A stretch of DNA of 64,000 nucleotides from Klebsiella quasivariicola (GTDB taxonomy: Bacteria > Pseudomonadota > Gammaproteobacteria > Enterobacterales > Enterobacteriaceae): positions 2,046,001-2,110,000 of the forward strand of contig NZ_CP022823.1 of NCBI RefSeq assembly GCF_002269255.1. Reading direction: 5' to 3'. The position numbers and the translations under genes are program-made. The notes beneath the pieces were generated by a model, which was not told where the DNA came from, made no database searches, and saw only the letters and a program-made list of their open reading frames with translations. This document shows positions 16,474-25,210 of this stretch, piece after piece (within the stretch, counting starts at the first letter, position 1; every line of letters begins with the position of its first letter).

Positions 16474-16497
16474 AGGGCCAGCCTCGCTGGCCCTTTC
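16474..16497. terminator. Terminator between isomerase gene and DHA2 exporter
   Basis: A 9-bp stem AGGGCCAGC/GCTGGCCCT with a three-base loop followed by TTTCG, lying between two convergent genes. Confidence 0.7.
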
Positions 16498-16499
16498 GT

Positions 16500-17924
16500 T
16501 TATTTGTGTTTCTTTTCCGATACGCTGCTGCCTGCCGTTTTGGTCAGATGCAGGCTGTCGATCATCCCCACCAGACAGATCAACGCGATAAAGACAAACG
16601 ACAGGCGAAAGGCAATTCCCGGCACAGTGGAAAGATGCAGCCAGTCGCCAACCTGCTCACCCAGGCGGATGCCGATAGCGCCGAGCGTGATCCCCAGCCC
16701 TACCGCCAGCTGCGACGCGGTACTGAACAAGGTATTGGCATCGCTCATCTGCGCGGCGGGGACATCAGCAAAGGCCAACGTGCTCACACCCGTAAACTGG
16801 ATAGAGCGAAAAACCCCGCCGAGATAAAGGATCAGCATGATGGCCCAGACCGGCGTCTGCGGCGTGAGCAGCGCGCAGGCCAGCAGCGAACAGACGTTCA
16901 GCGCGCCGTTGATCAGCAGTAGCCGACGAAAGCCCAGCCAGCGAATCAGCGGCGTGGTAGCGGGTTTGATGGTCAAATTGCCGACAAAAACCGCCAGCAC
17001 CAGCAGGCCGGAGTGAAAAGGATCCATGCCGAACCCCACCTGAAACAGCAGGGGAAGCAGAAAGGGCACCGCGCTGATCGAGGCCCGGAACAGCGAGCCG
17101 CCGTACATGGTTACCCGGAAAGTCGGCACCTGCAGAGCATCAAGACGAACCATCGGCGCCGCCGCCAGGCGGAAATGACGAATAGAATATAACAGACAGC
17201 CGAAGCCAAGAGCGGCAAGAGCCAGCGTCGGCCAGATCGCCGGTTGGCGATCGCCGAGCCTTTCCATTGCCGTGACCAGGCTGACCATCGCCACCGCGGT
17301 GGTGATAAAACCGGTCAGATCGAAGGAACGCCTTTCCGTCTCACGTATATCAGGAATGAGCCGCAGTGAAAGGAAAATGGCCGCCAGGCCCAGCGGAACA
17401 TTGATAAAAAATATCCAGTGCCAGCTGGCGTAGCGGGTAATAAATCCGCCCAGAGGTGGGCCAATGATAGGGGCCACCAGCGCCGGCCAGGTGAGGGTGG
17501 CGATGGCCTTGATCAGCAGGTGTTTTGGCGTGGTTCGCAGTACCGCCAGGCGACCAACGGGCACCATCAGCGCGCCGCCGACCCCTTGCAGGATACGCAT
17601 GGCGACAAAGGTATTCACCTCGGTGGAAAGGCCGCAAAAAACCGAGGCCAGGGTAAAGATAGCCAGGGCGAGAGTGAAAATAGCGCGGGCGCCGAAGCGA
17701 TCGGCGATCCAGCCGCTGGCCGGGATCAGTACCGCGAGGGTGATCAAGTAGGCGCTGATACCGATATTCAGTTCGACTGCGCTAACACCAAAATCCCTGG
17801 CCATATCGGGCAGGGCGGTGGCGATCACCGTCCCGTCGAGAAACTCCATAAAAAAGGCGCCAGCCACCAACAGCGCAGGCGCGGAAAAAGCACGTTCGTT
17901 CCTGGAAGAGATCGCGGTAGTCAT
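16500..17924 (-). CDS. MFS drug/proton antiporter, DHA2 family
   Basis: This 474-residue membrane protein resembles the 14-helix DHA2 (EmrB/MdtD-like) major facilitators. Helix 1 carries the family motif near FFMEFLDGTVIATALPDMARDF, followed by the motif A-like loop GWIADRFGAR and motif C-like glycines in the fifth helix (PIIGPPLGGFI). It probably exports toxic compounds; the substrate is unknown. ATG 17924 (MTTAISSRNERAF) is chosen because residues before it in the same frame are unlike the family. The ribosome-binding site is weak. A minus-strand hairpin with T run lies about 75 bases upstream. Confidence 0.82.
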   Translation of the reverse strand: MTTAISSRNERAFSAPALLVAGAFFMEFLDGTVIATALPDMARDFGVSAVELNIGISAYLITLAVLIPASGWIADRFGARAIFTLALAIFTLASVFCGLSTEVNTFVAMRILQGVGGALMVPVGRLAVLRTTPKHLLIKAIATLTWPALVAPIIGPPLGGFITRYASWHWIFFINVPLGLAAIFLSLRLIPDIRETERRSFDLTGFITTAVAMVSLVTAMERLGDRQPAIWPTLALAALGFGCLLYSIRHFRLAAAPMVRLDALQVPTFRVTMYGGSLFRASISAVPFLLPLLFQVGFGMDPFHSGLLVLAVFVGNLTIKPATTPLIRWLGFRRLLLINGALNVCSLLACALLTPQTPVWAIMLILYLGGVFRSIQFTGVSTLAFADVPAAQMSDANTLFSTASQLAVGLGITLGAIGIRLGEQVGDWLHLSTVPGIAFRLSFVFIALICLVGMIDSLHLTKTAGSSVSEKKHK

Positions 17925-17994
17925 GTCATTACTGCCATTCAGAGTGTGATCCTGTGCAATACGGCAGGAAAGGTGCCGCCAGCCAGTAAGATAG

Positions 17995-18023
17995 TTAAAA
18001 AAACCTGCCACGGCAGGTTTTAT
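17995..18023 (-). terminator. Hairpin with T run upstream of the DHA2 exporter
   Basis: AAACCTGCC (18001-18009) pairs with GGCAGGTTT (18012-18020). Read on the minus strand it is followed by seven T residues, the form of an intrinsic terminator. It sits between two divergent genes, upstream of the exporter start, so it could act as a leader attenuator. Confidence 0.5.
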
Positions 18024-18074
18024 CATCACTAACGATTTAGGGTACTATTACGCTCCGGAAAAAAGGAGCAATTA

Positions 18075-18326
18075 ATGTCTCAACATCTTAGCGAACACGA
18101 CGAGCTGGTTTCCGATGTAGTGGCCTGCCAGCTGGTTATCAAACAAATCCTCAATGTGATTGACGTCATCGCGCCGGTGGAAGTCCGTGAAAAAATGACC
18201 ACTCAGCTGAAAGCGATCGACTTCGCCAGCCATCCGGCCTCTGCCGATCCGGTGACCCTTCGCGCGGTACAGAAAGCGATCGCGTTGATTGAGCTGAAGT
18301 TTACTCCACAGGAAGAAACGCATTAA
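18075..18326 (+). CDS. yecJ: YecJ, DUF2766 small protein
   Basis: The 83-residue protein (MSQHLSEHDELVSDVVACQLVIKQIL...) matches E. coli YecJ over its full length. It is predicted all-helical and cytosolic, with unknown function. AAGGAG precedes the ATG. A frame of the same length on the opposite strand is a shadow. Confidence 0.92.
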   Translation: MSQHLSEHDELVSDVVACQLVIKQILNVIDVIAPVEVREKMTTQLKAIDFASHPASADPVTLRAVQKAIALIELKFTPQEETH

Positions 18327-18333
18327 TACCAGA

Positions 18334-18356
18334 CCCCGCCCGGTTACCGGGCGGGG
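18334..18356. terminator. Stem-loop between convergent yecJ and GPH transporter
   Basis: A perfect 10-bp GC stem CCCCGCCCGG/CCGGGCGGGG with a three-base loop. It lacks a T run but is well placed to end both transcripts. Confidence 0.55.
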
Positions 18357-18365
18357 TGTGCTACT

Positions 18366-19928
18366 TTAATGGGACACCACGGTCTGCGCTGGGGTTGGGT
18401 CAGCGCTTTTGAACAGTTTGCTGTTGCCCCAGCACTCTTCGTAGCGATGGCCAACCAGATCCTCCACGATAACCCGCACGTCTGGCGCAATATCACTGAT
18501 TTTACCGCCCGCTTTAATCCGCGCGACTTCCTGCAGTACCACCAGATGCGCCTTACGATCCAGCTTCATCTGTTTGCTGAAGACGATAGCGGCCAGCGCT
18601 AATGCGATGACCCCGACGCAGAATACCACCGCGATAGCGGTCACTGCGCTTTCCGGCTGACTGTGCGCTTTTGACTGGAAGCCATAGAAACTCAGAATCG
18701 CTCCCATCGAAAACACCACAATCGAGCGCAGAATTTTCCCTGAAAAGGTCATGGCGCCGGCATAGATCCCTTCCCGGCGGCGTCCGGTGTAGATCTCATC
18801 GACATCGGCCAGGAAGGTGTAAACGGTCCAGGGGATATAGTAAACCCCGCCGGTACCCAGGCCGAACAGCACGGTAATGCCGAACATCAGCACTGTCGCC
18901 AGGCCGGACGGTAGATGGAAAAACCACAGCGAGGTATACAGCAGCACTGCGAAAATCACGATCCCCAGCGCCAGGATATAGGGTTTGCTGAAGCCCTTTT
19001 TCACGCACAGGCCGATAAACAGCGCGGTGGAGATGAGCTGCAGAATCGAGTTCAGGCTGTTCAGGCCCGCCACCATCGCCGGATCATGTTGTAGAACGAA
19101 GATCACGAAGTAGGTGAAAATGGAGGCAAACAGCCATTCCGCGCCAAACCCGCAGAGGTACATACCGAGATGTTTACGGAACACGCGTAGATAAAAAGTG
19201 GAACGCATATCTTTGGCCAGCGATAGCAGGGTGCTGAACAATCCTTTTTTCGCGCTGGTATCGACTTCCTCGTCGCGCTCGCGCTCCCAGCTGCACAGCC
19301 ACAGGCAGGAAATGGCGATGATCAGAATTACGCCATAGGTTAGTCCGGTGAGGAAGAAGGGAGTCGCGGAATCTTTGCCATACAGCAGAATGAACTGTCC
19401 GGGAATAAACGCCGCGAGGAAGTTGGCCAGCTTGCCGAAGATGGCTTTATAGCCGGTAAGCTTTGAGCGCAGCGAGAAATCATCAGTCATCTCTGTCGCC
19501 AGTGTTTCATAGGGCACCATGATAGAGGTGTAGATGATCTCAAATACCACATAGGTACACAGGTAATACCAGAAACTGAGACCCTCCACCCACAGCAGCG
19601 GGTAGAACATCATCAGCGGAATGCCGATCAGCAGAAAGAAACGCCGGCGGCCAAAGCGTTTACCTAACCGCGTTTTACCAAAGTTATCCGTCAGATAACC
19701 CATCAGTGGGTTGCTGATGGCGTCGATGATGCTCGCGACGGAGAAGATAAATGAGGCCTCGATCAGCGTCAGGCCGCAGAAGGTTGTATAAAAATAGAGT
19801 AACCACGCTCCGCTAATCGCCAGTGCGCCGCTTCCCAACAGGTTGCCGCCGCCGTAGGCTAACTGATGGCGTAACAAAATCGGTCTTCCCTGCAGCCGTT
19901 CAGTGGCTGAAGCCGTGTATCGAGCCAT
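18366..19928 (-). CDS. GPH-family (glycoside-pentoside-hexuronide) sugar:cation symporter
   Basis: This 520-residue membrane transporter has about twelve helices and the GPH features: LLYFYTTFCGL in helix 1, PLMGYLTDNFGKTRLGKRFGRRR after helix 2 and VPYETLATEMTDDF after helix 4. It is a paralogue of the transporter at 28270-29853, sharing these blocks and the C-terminal (Y/C)xxxWGN tail. TogT and RhiT, which import pectin oligomers in Dickeya, belong to the same branch. Upstream lie a KdgR-like operator and a CRP site, so uptake of an oligogalacturonide-like or other uronate-containing glycan fragment is plausible. The true substrate is not known. E. coli lacks this gene between yecJ and ftnB. 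Confidence 0.85.
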   Translation of the reverse strand: MARYTASATERLQGRPILLRHQLAYGGGNLLGSGALAISGAWLLYFYTTFCGLTLIEASFIFSVASIIDAISNPLMGYLTDNFGKTRLGKRFGRRRFFLLIGIPLMMFYPLLWVEGLSFWYYLCTYVVFEIIYTSIMVPYETLATEMTDDFSLRSKLTGYKAIFGKLANFLAAFIPGQFILLYGKDSATPFFLTGLTYGVILIIAISCLWLCSWERERDEEVDTSAKKGLFSTLLSLAKDMRSTFYLRVFRKHLGMYLCGFGAEWLFASIFTYFVIFVLQHDPAMVAGLNSLNSILQLISTALFIGLCVKKGFSKPYILALGIVIFAVLLYTSLWFFHLPSGLATVLMFGITVLFGLGTGGVYYIPWTVYTFLADVDEIYTGRRREGIYAGAMTFSGKILRSIVVFSMGAILSFYGFQSKAHSQPESAVTAIAVVFCVGVIALALAAIVFSKQMKLDRKAHLVVLQEVARIKAGGKISDIAPDVRVIVEDLVGHRYEECWGNSKLFKSADPTPAQTVVSH

Positions 19929-19952
19929 AAAATAAACCCCGTGTTTTAAATT

Positions 19953-19971
19953 TTTGAAACACTGTTTTTAT
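19953..19971 (-). promoter_or_regulatory. KdgR-like operator upstream of the GPH transporter
   Basis: TTTGAAACACTGTTTTTAT fully satisfies the core RAAAYRNYRTTTY of KdgR sites and matches 13 of 19 positions of AATGAAACATTGTTTCATT. It lies 25 bases before the ATG, where a repressor would block transcription or its early elongation. Confidence 0.6.
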
Positions 19972-19993
19972 ATTTCTTTTCGGCTCAGCAAAA

Positions 19994-20009
19994 AGTGACC
20001 TTGCTCACT
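19994..20009. promoter_or_regulatory. CRP site upstream of the GPH transporter
   Basis: AGTGACCTTGCTCACT contains the perfect core GTGA-N6-TCAC. It is centred about 73 bases before the start codon and 39 bp from the centre of the KdgR-like site, an arrangement typical of catabolite-controlled KdgR-regulated genes. Confidence 0.65.
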
Positions 20010-20168
20010 AATCCCTCTTAAGGGGTAACGGCGACCAGGGAATGGGATCGAGTTAAAACTTTTTTATTCTTTTGAAGAATAGATGACAGGGAAAATTGAC
20101 GAAATGGTGTTAAAGGAGAGGGCGGGGCAGCGCGGTCGCGCTCCCCCTGACCGGGTACCTGATACGGC

Positions 20169-20678
20169 TTAGTGCGGTTTCTGTGCGTCCCCGACGAACG
20201 CCATCAGACGACGATCGGTCTGCTCCATCCCGAGTCCGGCTTTATCGGCATTACGAATTTCCTCAAGCACGCTTTGCAATAGCAGGCCATCCTGCTGCTG
20301 CTCCTCCGCCAGCAGCGTGAGAAACCGCCAGGTGCTGTCATCGCTTTGCGCTTTGGCTTCCTGGGCGAGACCGCTCAACATAGTGCTGCGCTGACGGTAA
20401 TCGAGCAGGGTCTGGGTAAACAGGTCTTCCAGCGAGCTACACTCTGGATTACAGGCGTGGTCGGGATTGACGATAGGCCAGCTGCCGGCTTTTTTCAGAT
20501 AGTCAAACACGCGCATGGTGAGCGTAATGCTGCATTGCGCGCGGGTGCGCAGAAACGTCGCGGCGCCGTCGAAGCGATGCCGGGCGCACCACTCGCTTAA
20601 GTTCAGATAAACGTTAGAGGCGTGGAACTCAAGATTCATTTGGGTGTTTAGCTTTTGTGCCATTCCTGGAACTGCCAT
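20169..20678 (-). CDS. ftnB: Ferritin-like protein FtnB
   Basis: The 169-residue ferritin homologue aligns with E. coli FtnB (MATAGMLLKLNSQMNREFYASN). Glu17 is kept, but the ferroxidase residues Glu50 and His53 of FtnA are replaced by Ser50 and Leu53, so it should not form a normal ferroxidase centre. In enterobacteria FtnB has been tied to iron-sulfur cluster repair and stress rather than bulk storage. An AAGGAT-type site precedes the ATG. Confidence 0.93.
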   Translation of the reverse strand: MAVPGMAQKLNTQMNLEFHASNVYLNLSEWCARHRFDGAATFLRTRAQCSITLTMRVFDYLKKAGSWPIVNPDHACNPECSSLEDLFTQTLLDYRQRSTMLSGLAQEAKAQSDDSTWRFLTLLAEEQQQDGLLLQSVLEEIRNADKAGLGMEQTDRRLMAFVGDAQKPH

Positions 20679-21355
20679 AAAAATATCCTTATTAACCGGG
20701 AAGGGTTACTGATGCGCATCACCTCAGTGGATGGAAACAGCCAAGTAAAAGGGTGACGCACTGCACTGTTGCAGAATAATAAAACTCTACACATTCCATA
20801 TGTGTCGGGTAATATTTCCGCTTACCGACCAGTTAAGAATACTCGCTGAAATGAATTAAGAAAACTCTCAATATGGGTAATTTACGTTTTGTTACACCAT
20901 TATTCATAAATGACAGCGAGCTTGAGCTGTGCGGCGCCGACTGGGGCGTGTAGTGCTGATTAGGTTATAAGTTATCGCTATTTGACTACGAAATTAATCG
21001 TAGAAGAAAAAGAAATAAGTTATTTCATAAGCAATGTTTCAGGTTGATGATGATTATTTTTATTTTTTGTTGCAGGCTTTTTTATAAGAGGGATAGCCTT
21101 TTATTCGGAATAAATTACGTTAAAGATCCGTTTTTTCGCGATATTAAACGGGCCTCAGTACGATTCCGGCATCAGACCGTTGATCATGATGCCCGGCAGG
21201 CGGGAAACGGCCCTTTCAAACGCATTATCCTCATCGTTATAACAGCGATTTAACTCCCTGTTAAAACCTCTCTGACATCGCAAGGATAAGTCTGCTGATG
21301 GTATAGATAATCCTGCTATATCCAGGTTAAATTGTATGACAATTATGTCTTTTTT

Positions 21356-21372
21356 TATGTCATTTTTTGCTA
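21356..21372 (-). promoter_or_regulatory. Candidate AraC half-site upstream of araFGH
   Basis: TATGTCATTTTTTGCTA matches 9 of 11 defined positions of TATGGA-N6-TGCTA, the reverse complement of the araI1 half-site. Confidence 0.4.
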
Positions 21373-21420
21373 AATGTATGTACGCAATTACTGTAATTCC
21401 GCGATGTGATGATGCTCTCG

Positions 21421-21437
21421 TATGGAGAATTAATTTC
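21421..21437 (-). promoter_or_regulatory. Second candidate AraC half-site
   Basis: TATGGAGAATTAATTTC has a perfect TATGGA box, but its partner box TGCTA is poorly kept. Confidence 0.25.
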
Positions 21438-21562
21438 CGGGTATTACTACTCTAACAACGGCAGTAGGGAATGCGATTTTTCTAATGCCTTGTTTTGATG
21501 CCGATAAAATTGTTAATTCCGATTTTTCCCTACATGAAAGCGAATTAAAGCTGGAGTTTACC

Positions 21563-22543
21563 ATGCACAAATTTACTAAAGCGCTGGCGGCCATTGGTCT
21601 CGCTGCGGTTATGTCACAATCAGCTATGGCGGAAAATCTTAAACTGGGTTTTCTGGTGAAACAACCAGAAGAGCCATGGTTCCAGACTGAGTGGAAATTT
21701 GCTGATAAAGCAGGAAAAGATTTAGGCTTTGACGTTATTAAAATTGCGGTCCCGGATGGGGAGAAAACCCTCAACGCGATTGACAGCCTGGCGGCCAGCG
21801 GCGCGAAGGGCTTTGTTATCTGTACCCCCGATCCGAAGCTCGGCTCGGCGATTGTCGCTAAAGCGCGTGGCTATGATATGAAGGTCATTACCGTCGATGA
21901 TCAGTTCGTCAACGCCAAAGGCAAACCGATGGAGAGTGTGCCGCTGGTGATGATGGCGGCCAGCGAAATCGGCGCCCGCCAGGGGCAGGAACTGTATAAA
22001 GAGATGCAAAAACGCGGCTGGGATGTCAAAGACACCGCCGTGATGGCCATCACCGCTGATGAGCTGGACACCGCCCGCCGTCGCACCACCGGTTCTATTG
22101 ATGCCCTCAAGGCGGCTGGCTTCCCGGAAGCGCAAATCTACCGCGTACCAACCAAATCTAACGATATCCCCGGGGCGTTCGACGCCGGTAACTCGATGCT
22201 GGTTCAGCATCCGCAGGTTAAGCACTGGCTGATCGTCGGGATGAACGACAACACCGTCCTCGGCGGCGTGCGTGCCACCGAAGGCCAGGGGTTTAAAGCG
22301 CCGGATGTCATTGGTATCGGCATCAACGGCGTAGATGCCGTGAACGAACTGTCGAAAGCGCAACCGACCGGCTTCTATGGCTCCCTGCTGCCAAGTCCGG
22401 ATATTCATGGCTATAAAACCAGCGAAATGCTTTACAACTGGGTCACCAAGGGCGTTGAACCGCCGAAGTTCACAGCGGTGACCGACGTGGTACTGATCAC
22501 CCGCGATAACTTCAAAGAAGAGCTGGCGAAAAAAGGGTTGTAA
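21563..22543 (+). CDS. araF: Periplasmic L-arabinose-binding protein AraF
   Basis: The 326-residue protein has a signal peptide (MHKFTKALAAIGLAAVMSQS, cleaved after AMA) and is nearly identical to E. coli AraF, for example LGFLVKQPEEPWFQTEW and KSNDIPGAFDAGNSMLVQ. It binds L-arabinose for the high-affinity AraGH importer. ATG 21563 follows CTGGAG; an earlier in-frame ATG at 21485 is rejected because the signal peptide begins at 21563. First gene of araFGH. Confidence 0.97.
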   Translation: MHKFTKALAAIGLAAVMSQSAMAENLKLGFLVKQPEEPWFQTEWKFADKAGKDLGFDVIKIAVPDGEKTLNAIDSLAASGAKGFVICTPDPKLGSAIVAKARGYDMKVITVDDQFVNAKGKPMESVPLVMMAASEIGARQGQELYKEMQKRGWDVKDTAVMAITADELDTARRRTTGSIDALKAAGFPEAQIYRVPTKSNDIPGAFDAGNSMLVQHPQVKHWLIVGMNDNTVLGGVRATEGQGFKAPDVIGIGINGVDAVNELSKAQPTGFYGSLLPSPDIHGYKTSEMLYNWVTKGVEPPKFTAVTDVVLITRDNFKEELAKKGL

Positions 22544-22558
22544 CAGCCCGGTTGAACT

Positions 22559-22582
22559 GGCCCCTGCCGTAGCGGTGGGGGC
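22559..22582 (+). other. Stem-loop between araF and araG
   Basis: GCCCCTGCC-GTAG-CGGTGGGGGC forms a strong GC stem in the araF-araG gap. Such intercistronic hairpins usually protect the upstream message, giving more binding protein than transporter. That role is inferred. Confidence 0.5.
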
Positions 22583-22606
22583 TGAGTGCAGAAGAGTGGA
22601 GTCGTT

Positions 22607-24121
22607 ATGCAACAGTCTACCCCTTATCTCTCATTTCGCGGCATCACCATGACATTCCCCGGCGTGAAGGCGTTGTCCGATATCAGTTTTGACTGTTATC
22701 CCGGACAGGTCCACGCCCTGATGGGTGAAAATGGCGCAGGCAAATCGACGCTGCTGAAAATTCTCAGTGGCAACTACATCCCGACCGCAGGCCATTTGCA
22801 GATCGGCGGCCAGCAGATGGCGTTCTCCAATACCATGGAGGCGCTGAACGCCGGCGTGGCGATTATCTACCAGGAGCTGCATCTGATCCCGGAGATGACC
22901 GTCGCCGAAAATATCTATCTTGGCCAACTGCCGCACAGAGGCGGCATCGTCAATCGCTCGCTGCTCAACTATGAGGCTCGTCTGCAGCTGGAACATCTGG
23001 GGCTGGATATCGACCCCGAAACGCCGCTGAAGTATCTCTCTATTGGCCAGTGGCAGATGGTGGAGATTGCCAAAGCGCTGGCGCGTAACGCCAAGATCAT
23101 TGCTTTCGATGAACCGACCAGTTCGCTCTCCGCCCGGGAGATCGACAACCTGTTTCGCGTTATCCGCGAGCTGCGGGAAGAGGGCCGGGTCATCATTTAT
23201 GTTTCACACCGGATGGAAGAAATTTTTGCGCTCAGCGATGCCATCACCGTCTTTAAGGATGGCCGCTATGTCTGCACCTTTGACGATATGGCGAGCGTCA
23301 GCCACGACGCGCTGGTCCAGGCGATGGTGGGACGCAACCTGGGCGATATATATGGCTGGAAGTCACGACCGTACGGCGAAGAGCGGCTGCGCCTGGAGGA
23401 GGTCAAAGCTCCGGGCGTGCGTACGCCGATCAGTCTCTCGGTACGCAGTGGCGAAATCGTCGGCCTGTTCGGGCTGGTGGGCGCCGGGCGCAGCGAGCTG
23501 ATGAAAGGCTTATTTGGCGGCACCCGGATCACCGGCGGTCAGGTGTATATCGATGGCCAGCCTGTCGACATCCGCAAACCGGCCCAGGCCATCCAGGCTG
23601 GCATGATGCTGTGCCCGGAAGATCGTAAAGCCGACGGGATTATTCCGGTTCACTCGGTGCGCGACAACATCAATATCAGCGCCCGGCGCAAACATATCCA
23701 TGCTGGCTGCCTGATTAACAACGCCTGGGAGGCGGACAATGCCGCTCAGCATATCCAGTCGCTGAACATAAAAACGCCTGGCCCGGAACAGCTAATCATG
23801 AACCTGTCCGGCGGCAACCAGCAGAAAGCGATCCTTGGCCGCTGGCTGTCGGAAGAGATGAAGGTGATCCTGCTCGACGAGCCCACTCGCGGCATCGACG
23901 TCGGCGCCAAACATGAAATTTACAACGTGATATATGGTCTCGCCGCCTCCGGTGTCGCCGTGGTGTTTGCCTCCAGCGATCTGCCGGAAGTGCTGGGCGT
24001 TGCCGACCGCATCGTGGTGATGCGCGAAGGGCAAATCGCCGGCGAACTGCTGCATGAAGATGCCAATGAACAGCAGGCGTTAAGCCTTGCAATGCCAAAA
24101 GTGAGTCAGGCTGTCGCCTGA
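22607..24121 (+). CDS. araG: L-arabinose ABC transporter ATP-binding protein AraG
   Basis: This 504-residue protein has the two tandem ATPase domains of monosaccharide importers. Domain 1 has Walker A GENGAGKST (residues ~42-50) and Walker B IIAFDEPTS; domain 2 has a degenerate Walker A (GLVGAGRSE), signature LSGGNQQK and Walker B VILLDEPTRG. It matches E. coli AraG to the final PKVSQAVA. The start MQQSTPYLSFRGI at 22607 equals E. coli; an extension to 22586 is not conserved. Confidence 0.97.
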   Translation: MQQSTPYLSFRGITMTFPGVKALSDISFDCYPGQVHALMGENGAGKSTLLKILSGNYIPTAGHLQIGGQQMAFSNTMEALNAGVAIIYQELHLIPEMTVAENIYLGQLPHRGGIVNRSLLNYEARLQLEHLGLDIDPETPLKYLSIGQWQMVEIAKALARNAKIIAFDEPTSSLSAREIDNLFRVIRELREEGRVIIYVSHRMEEIFALSDAITVFKDGRYVCTFDDMASVSHDALVQAMVGRNLGDIYGWKSRPYGEERLRLEEVKAPGVRTPISLSVRSGEIVGLFGLVGAGRSELMKGLFGGTRITGGQVYIDGQPVDIRKPAQAIQAGMMLCPEDRKADGIIPVHSVRDNINISARRKHIHAGCLINNAWEADNAAQHIQSLNIKTPGPEQLIMNLSGGNQQKAILGRWLSEEMKVILLDEPTRGIDVGAKHEIYNVIYGLAASGVAVVFASSDLPEVLGVADRIVVMREGQIAGELLHEDANEQQALSLAMPKVSQAVA

Positions 24122-24132
24122 GTAAGGAGTAA

Positions 24133-25116
24133 ATGATGTCATCAGTGACTACGTCCGGCGCTACCCGCTCTGCCTTTAGCTTTGCCCGTATCTGGGATCA
24201 GTTTGGCATGCTGGTGGTGTTTGCGGTGCTGTTTATCGGCTGCGTAATTTTTGTGCCCAACTTTGCCTCATTCGTCAACATGAAGGGGCTGGGGCTGGCG
24301 ATCTCGATGTCCGGAATGGTGGCCTGCGGTATGCTCTTCTGCCTGGCTTCCGGGGATTTCGACCTGTCGGTGGCGTCGGTTATCGCCTGTGCCGGGGTCA
24401 CTACCGCGGTGGTGATTAACCTGAGCGAAAGCCTGTGGCTGGGGATTGCCGCTGGCCTGCTGTTAGGCGCGGTCAGTGGCCTGGTTAACGGTTTTGTGAT
24501 TGCGCGCCTGAAAATTAACGCCCTGATCACCACGTTGGCCACCATGCAGATTGTTCGCGGCCTGGCCTATATTATTTCCGATGGTAAAGCGGTAGGGATC
24601 GAAGATGAGCGTTTCTTTACCCTCGGCTACGCCAACTGGTTTGGTTTGCCGGCGCCTATCTGGCTGACCGTCGCCTGCCTGGTGGTTTTCGGATTATTAC
24701 TAAACAAAACCACCTTTGGCCGTAATACGCTGGCTATTGGTGGCAACGAAGAAGCCGCGCGTCTGGCCGGTGTCCCGGTGGTACGCACCAAGATTATTAT
24801 CTTTGTGCTCTCCGGTCTGGTATCGGCGGCGGCGGGCATCATTCTGGCGTCGCGCATGACCAGCGGCCAGCCAATGACCTCGATTGGCTATGAGCTGATT
24901 GTGATTTCGGCCTGTGTGCTGGGCGGAGTATCACTGAAAGGCGGGATCGGCAAGATCTCTTATGTGGTCGCCGGGATCCTGATCCTTGGCACCGTGGAGA
25001 ATGCGATGAACCTGCTGAACATCTCGCCTTTCTCACAATACGTCGTGCGCGGGGTGATCCTGCTGGCGGCGGTAATCTTTGACCGTTACAAACAAAAAGC
25101 CAAACGTGCGGCCTGA
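24133..25116 (+). CDS. araH: L-arabinose ABC transporter permease AraH
   Basis: The 327-residue permease has about ten hydrophobic segments and the conserved LASGDFDLSVASVIACAG stretch. It ends DRYKQKAKRAA like E. coli AraH. Two ATG codons are adjacent (24133, 24136): the first gives the MMSS start remembered for E. coli, the second has better spacing from AAGGAG. It is 11 bases after araG and ends the operon. Confidence 0.96.
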   Translation: MMSSVTTSGATRSAFSFARIWDQFGMLVVFAVLFIGCVIFVPNFASFVNMKGLGLAISMSGMVACGMLFCLASGDFDLSVASVIACAGVTTAVVINLSESLWLGIAAGLLLGAVSGLVNGFVIARLKINALITTLATMQIVRGLAYIISDGKAVGIEDERFFTLGYANWFGLPAPIWLTVACLVVFGLLLNKTTFGRNTLAIGGNEEAARLAGVPVVRTKIIIFVLSGLVSAAAGIILASRMTSGQPMTSIGYELIVISACVLGGVSLKGGIGKISYVVAGILILGTVENAMNLLNISPFSQYVVRGVILLAAVIFDRYKQKAKRAA

Positions 25117-25148
25117 AATTAAGCCGAACTTTTAAGTCTACAGACTAA

Positions 25149-25180
25149 TTGCCGCCAGCGCCCGTTTCGCTGGCGGTAAC
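25149..25180 (+). terminator. Stem-loop after araH
   Basis: TTGCCGCCAGCG pairs with CGCTGGCGGTAA (11 of 12 pairs) around a short loop. No T run follows, so it could serve for RNA stability as well as termination. Confidence 0.5.
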
Positions 25181-25210
25181 TATCAAAAATGGCGAGGTTG
25201 GTCACACTGT

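Larger units (their letters stand above)
20679..21562. other. ftnB-araF intergenic region
   Basis: This 884-base gap is the largest in the window without a recognised gene. The half next to ftnB (20700-21250) is AT-rich with no convincing frame; a 69-codon frame at 21044 is low-complexity and rejected. The araF-proximal half contains two AraC-half-site-like sequences and a TGTGATGATGCTCTCG stretch (from 21405) that could be a weak CRP site. No RNA gene could be assigned. Confidence 0.5.

Noticed and set aside
18072..18323. 83-codon frame opposite yecJ, equal in length to yecJ
   Set aside because: yecJ matches a conserved protein and has a good ribosome-binding site; the opposite frame is its mirror.
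21044..21253. 69-codon frame in the ftnB-araF gap (MMMIIFIFCC...)
   Set aside because: Low-complexity start, no ribosome-binding site and AT-driven composition; no similarity noticed.
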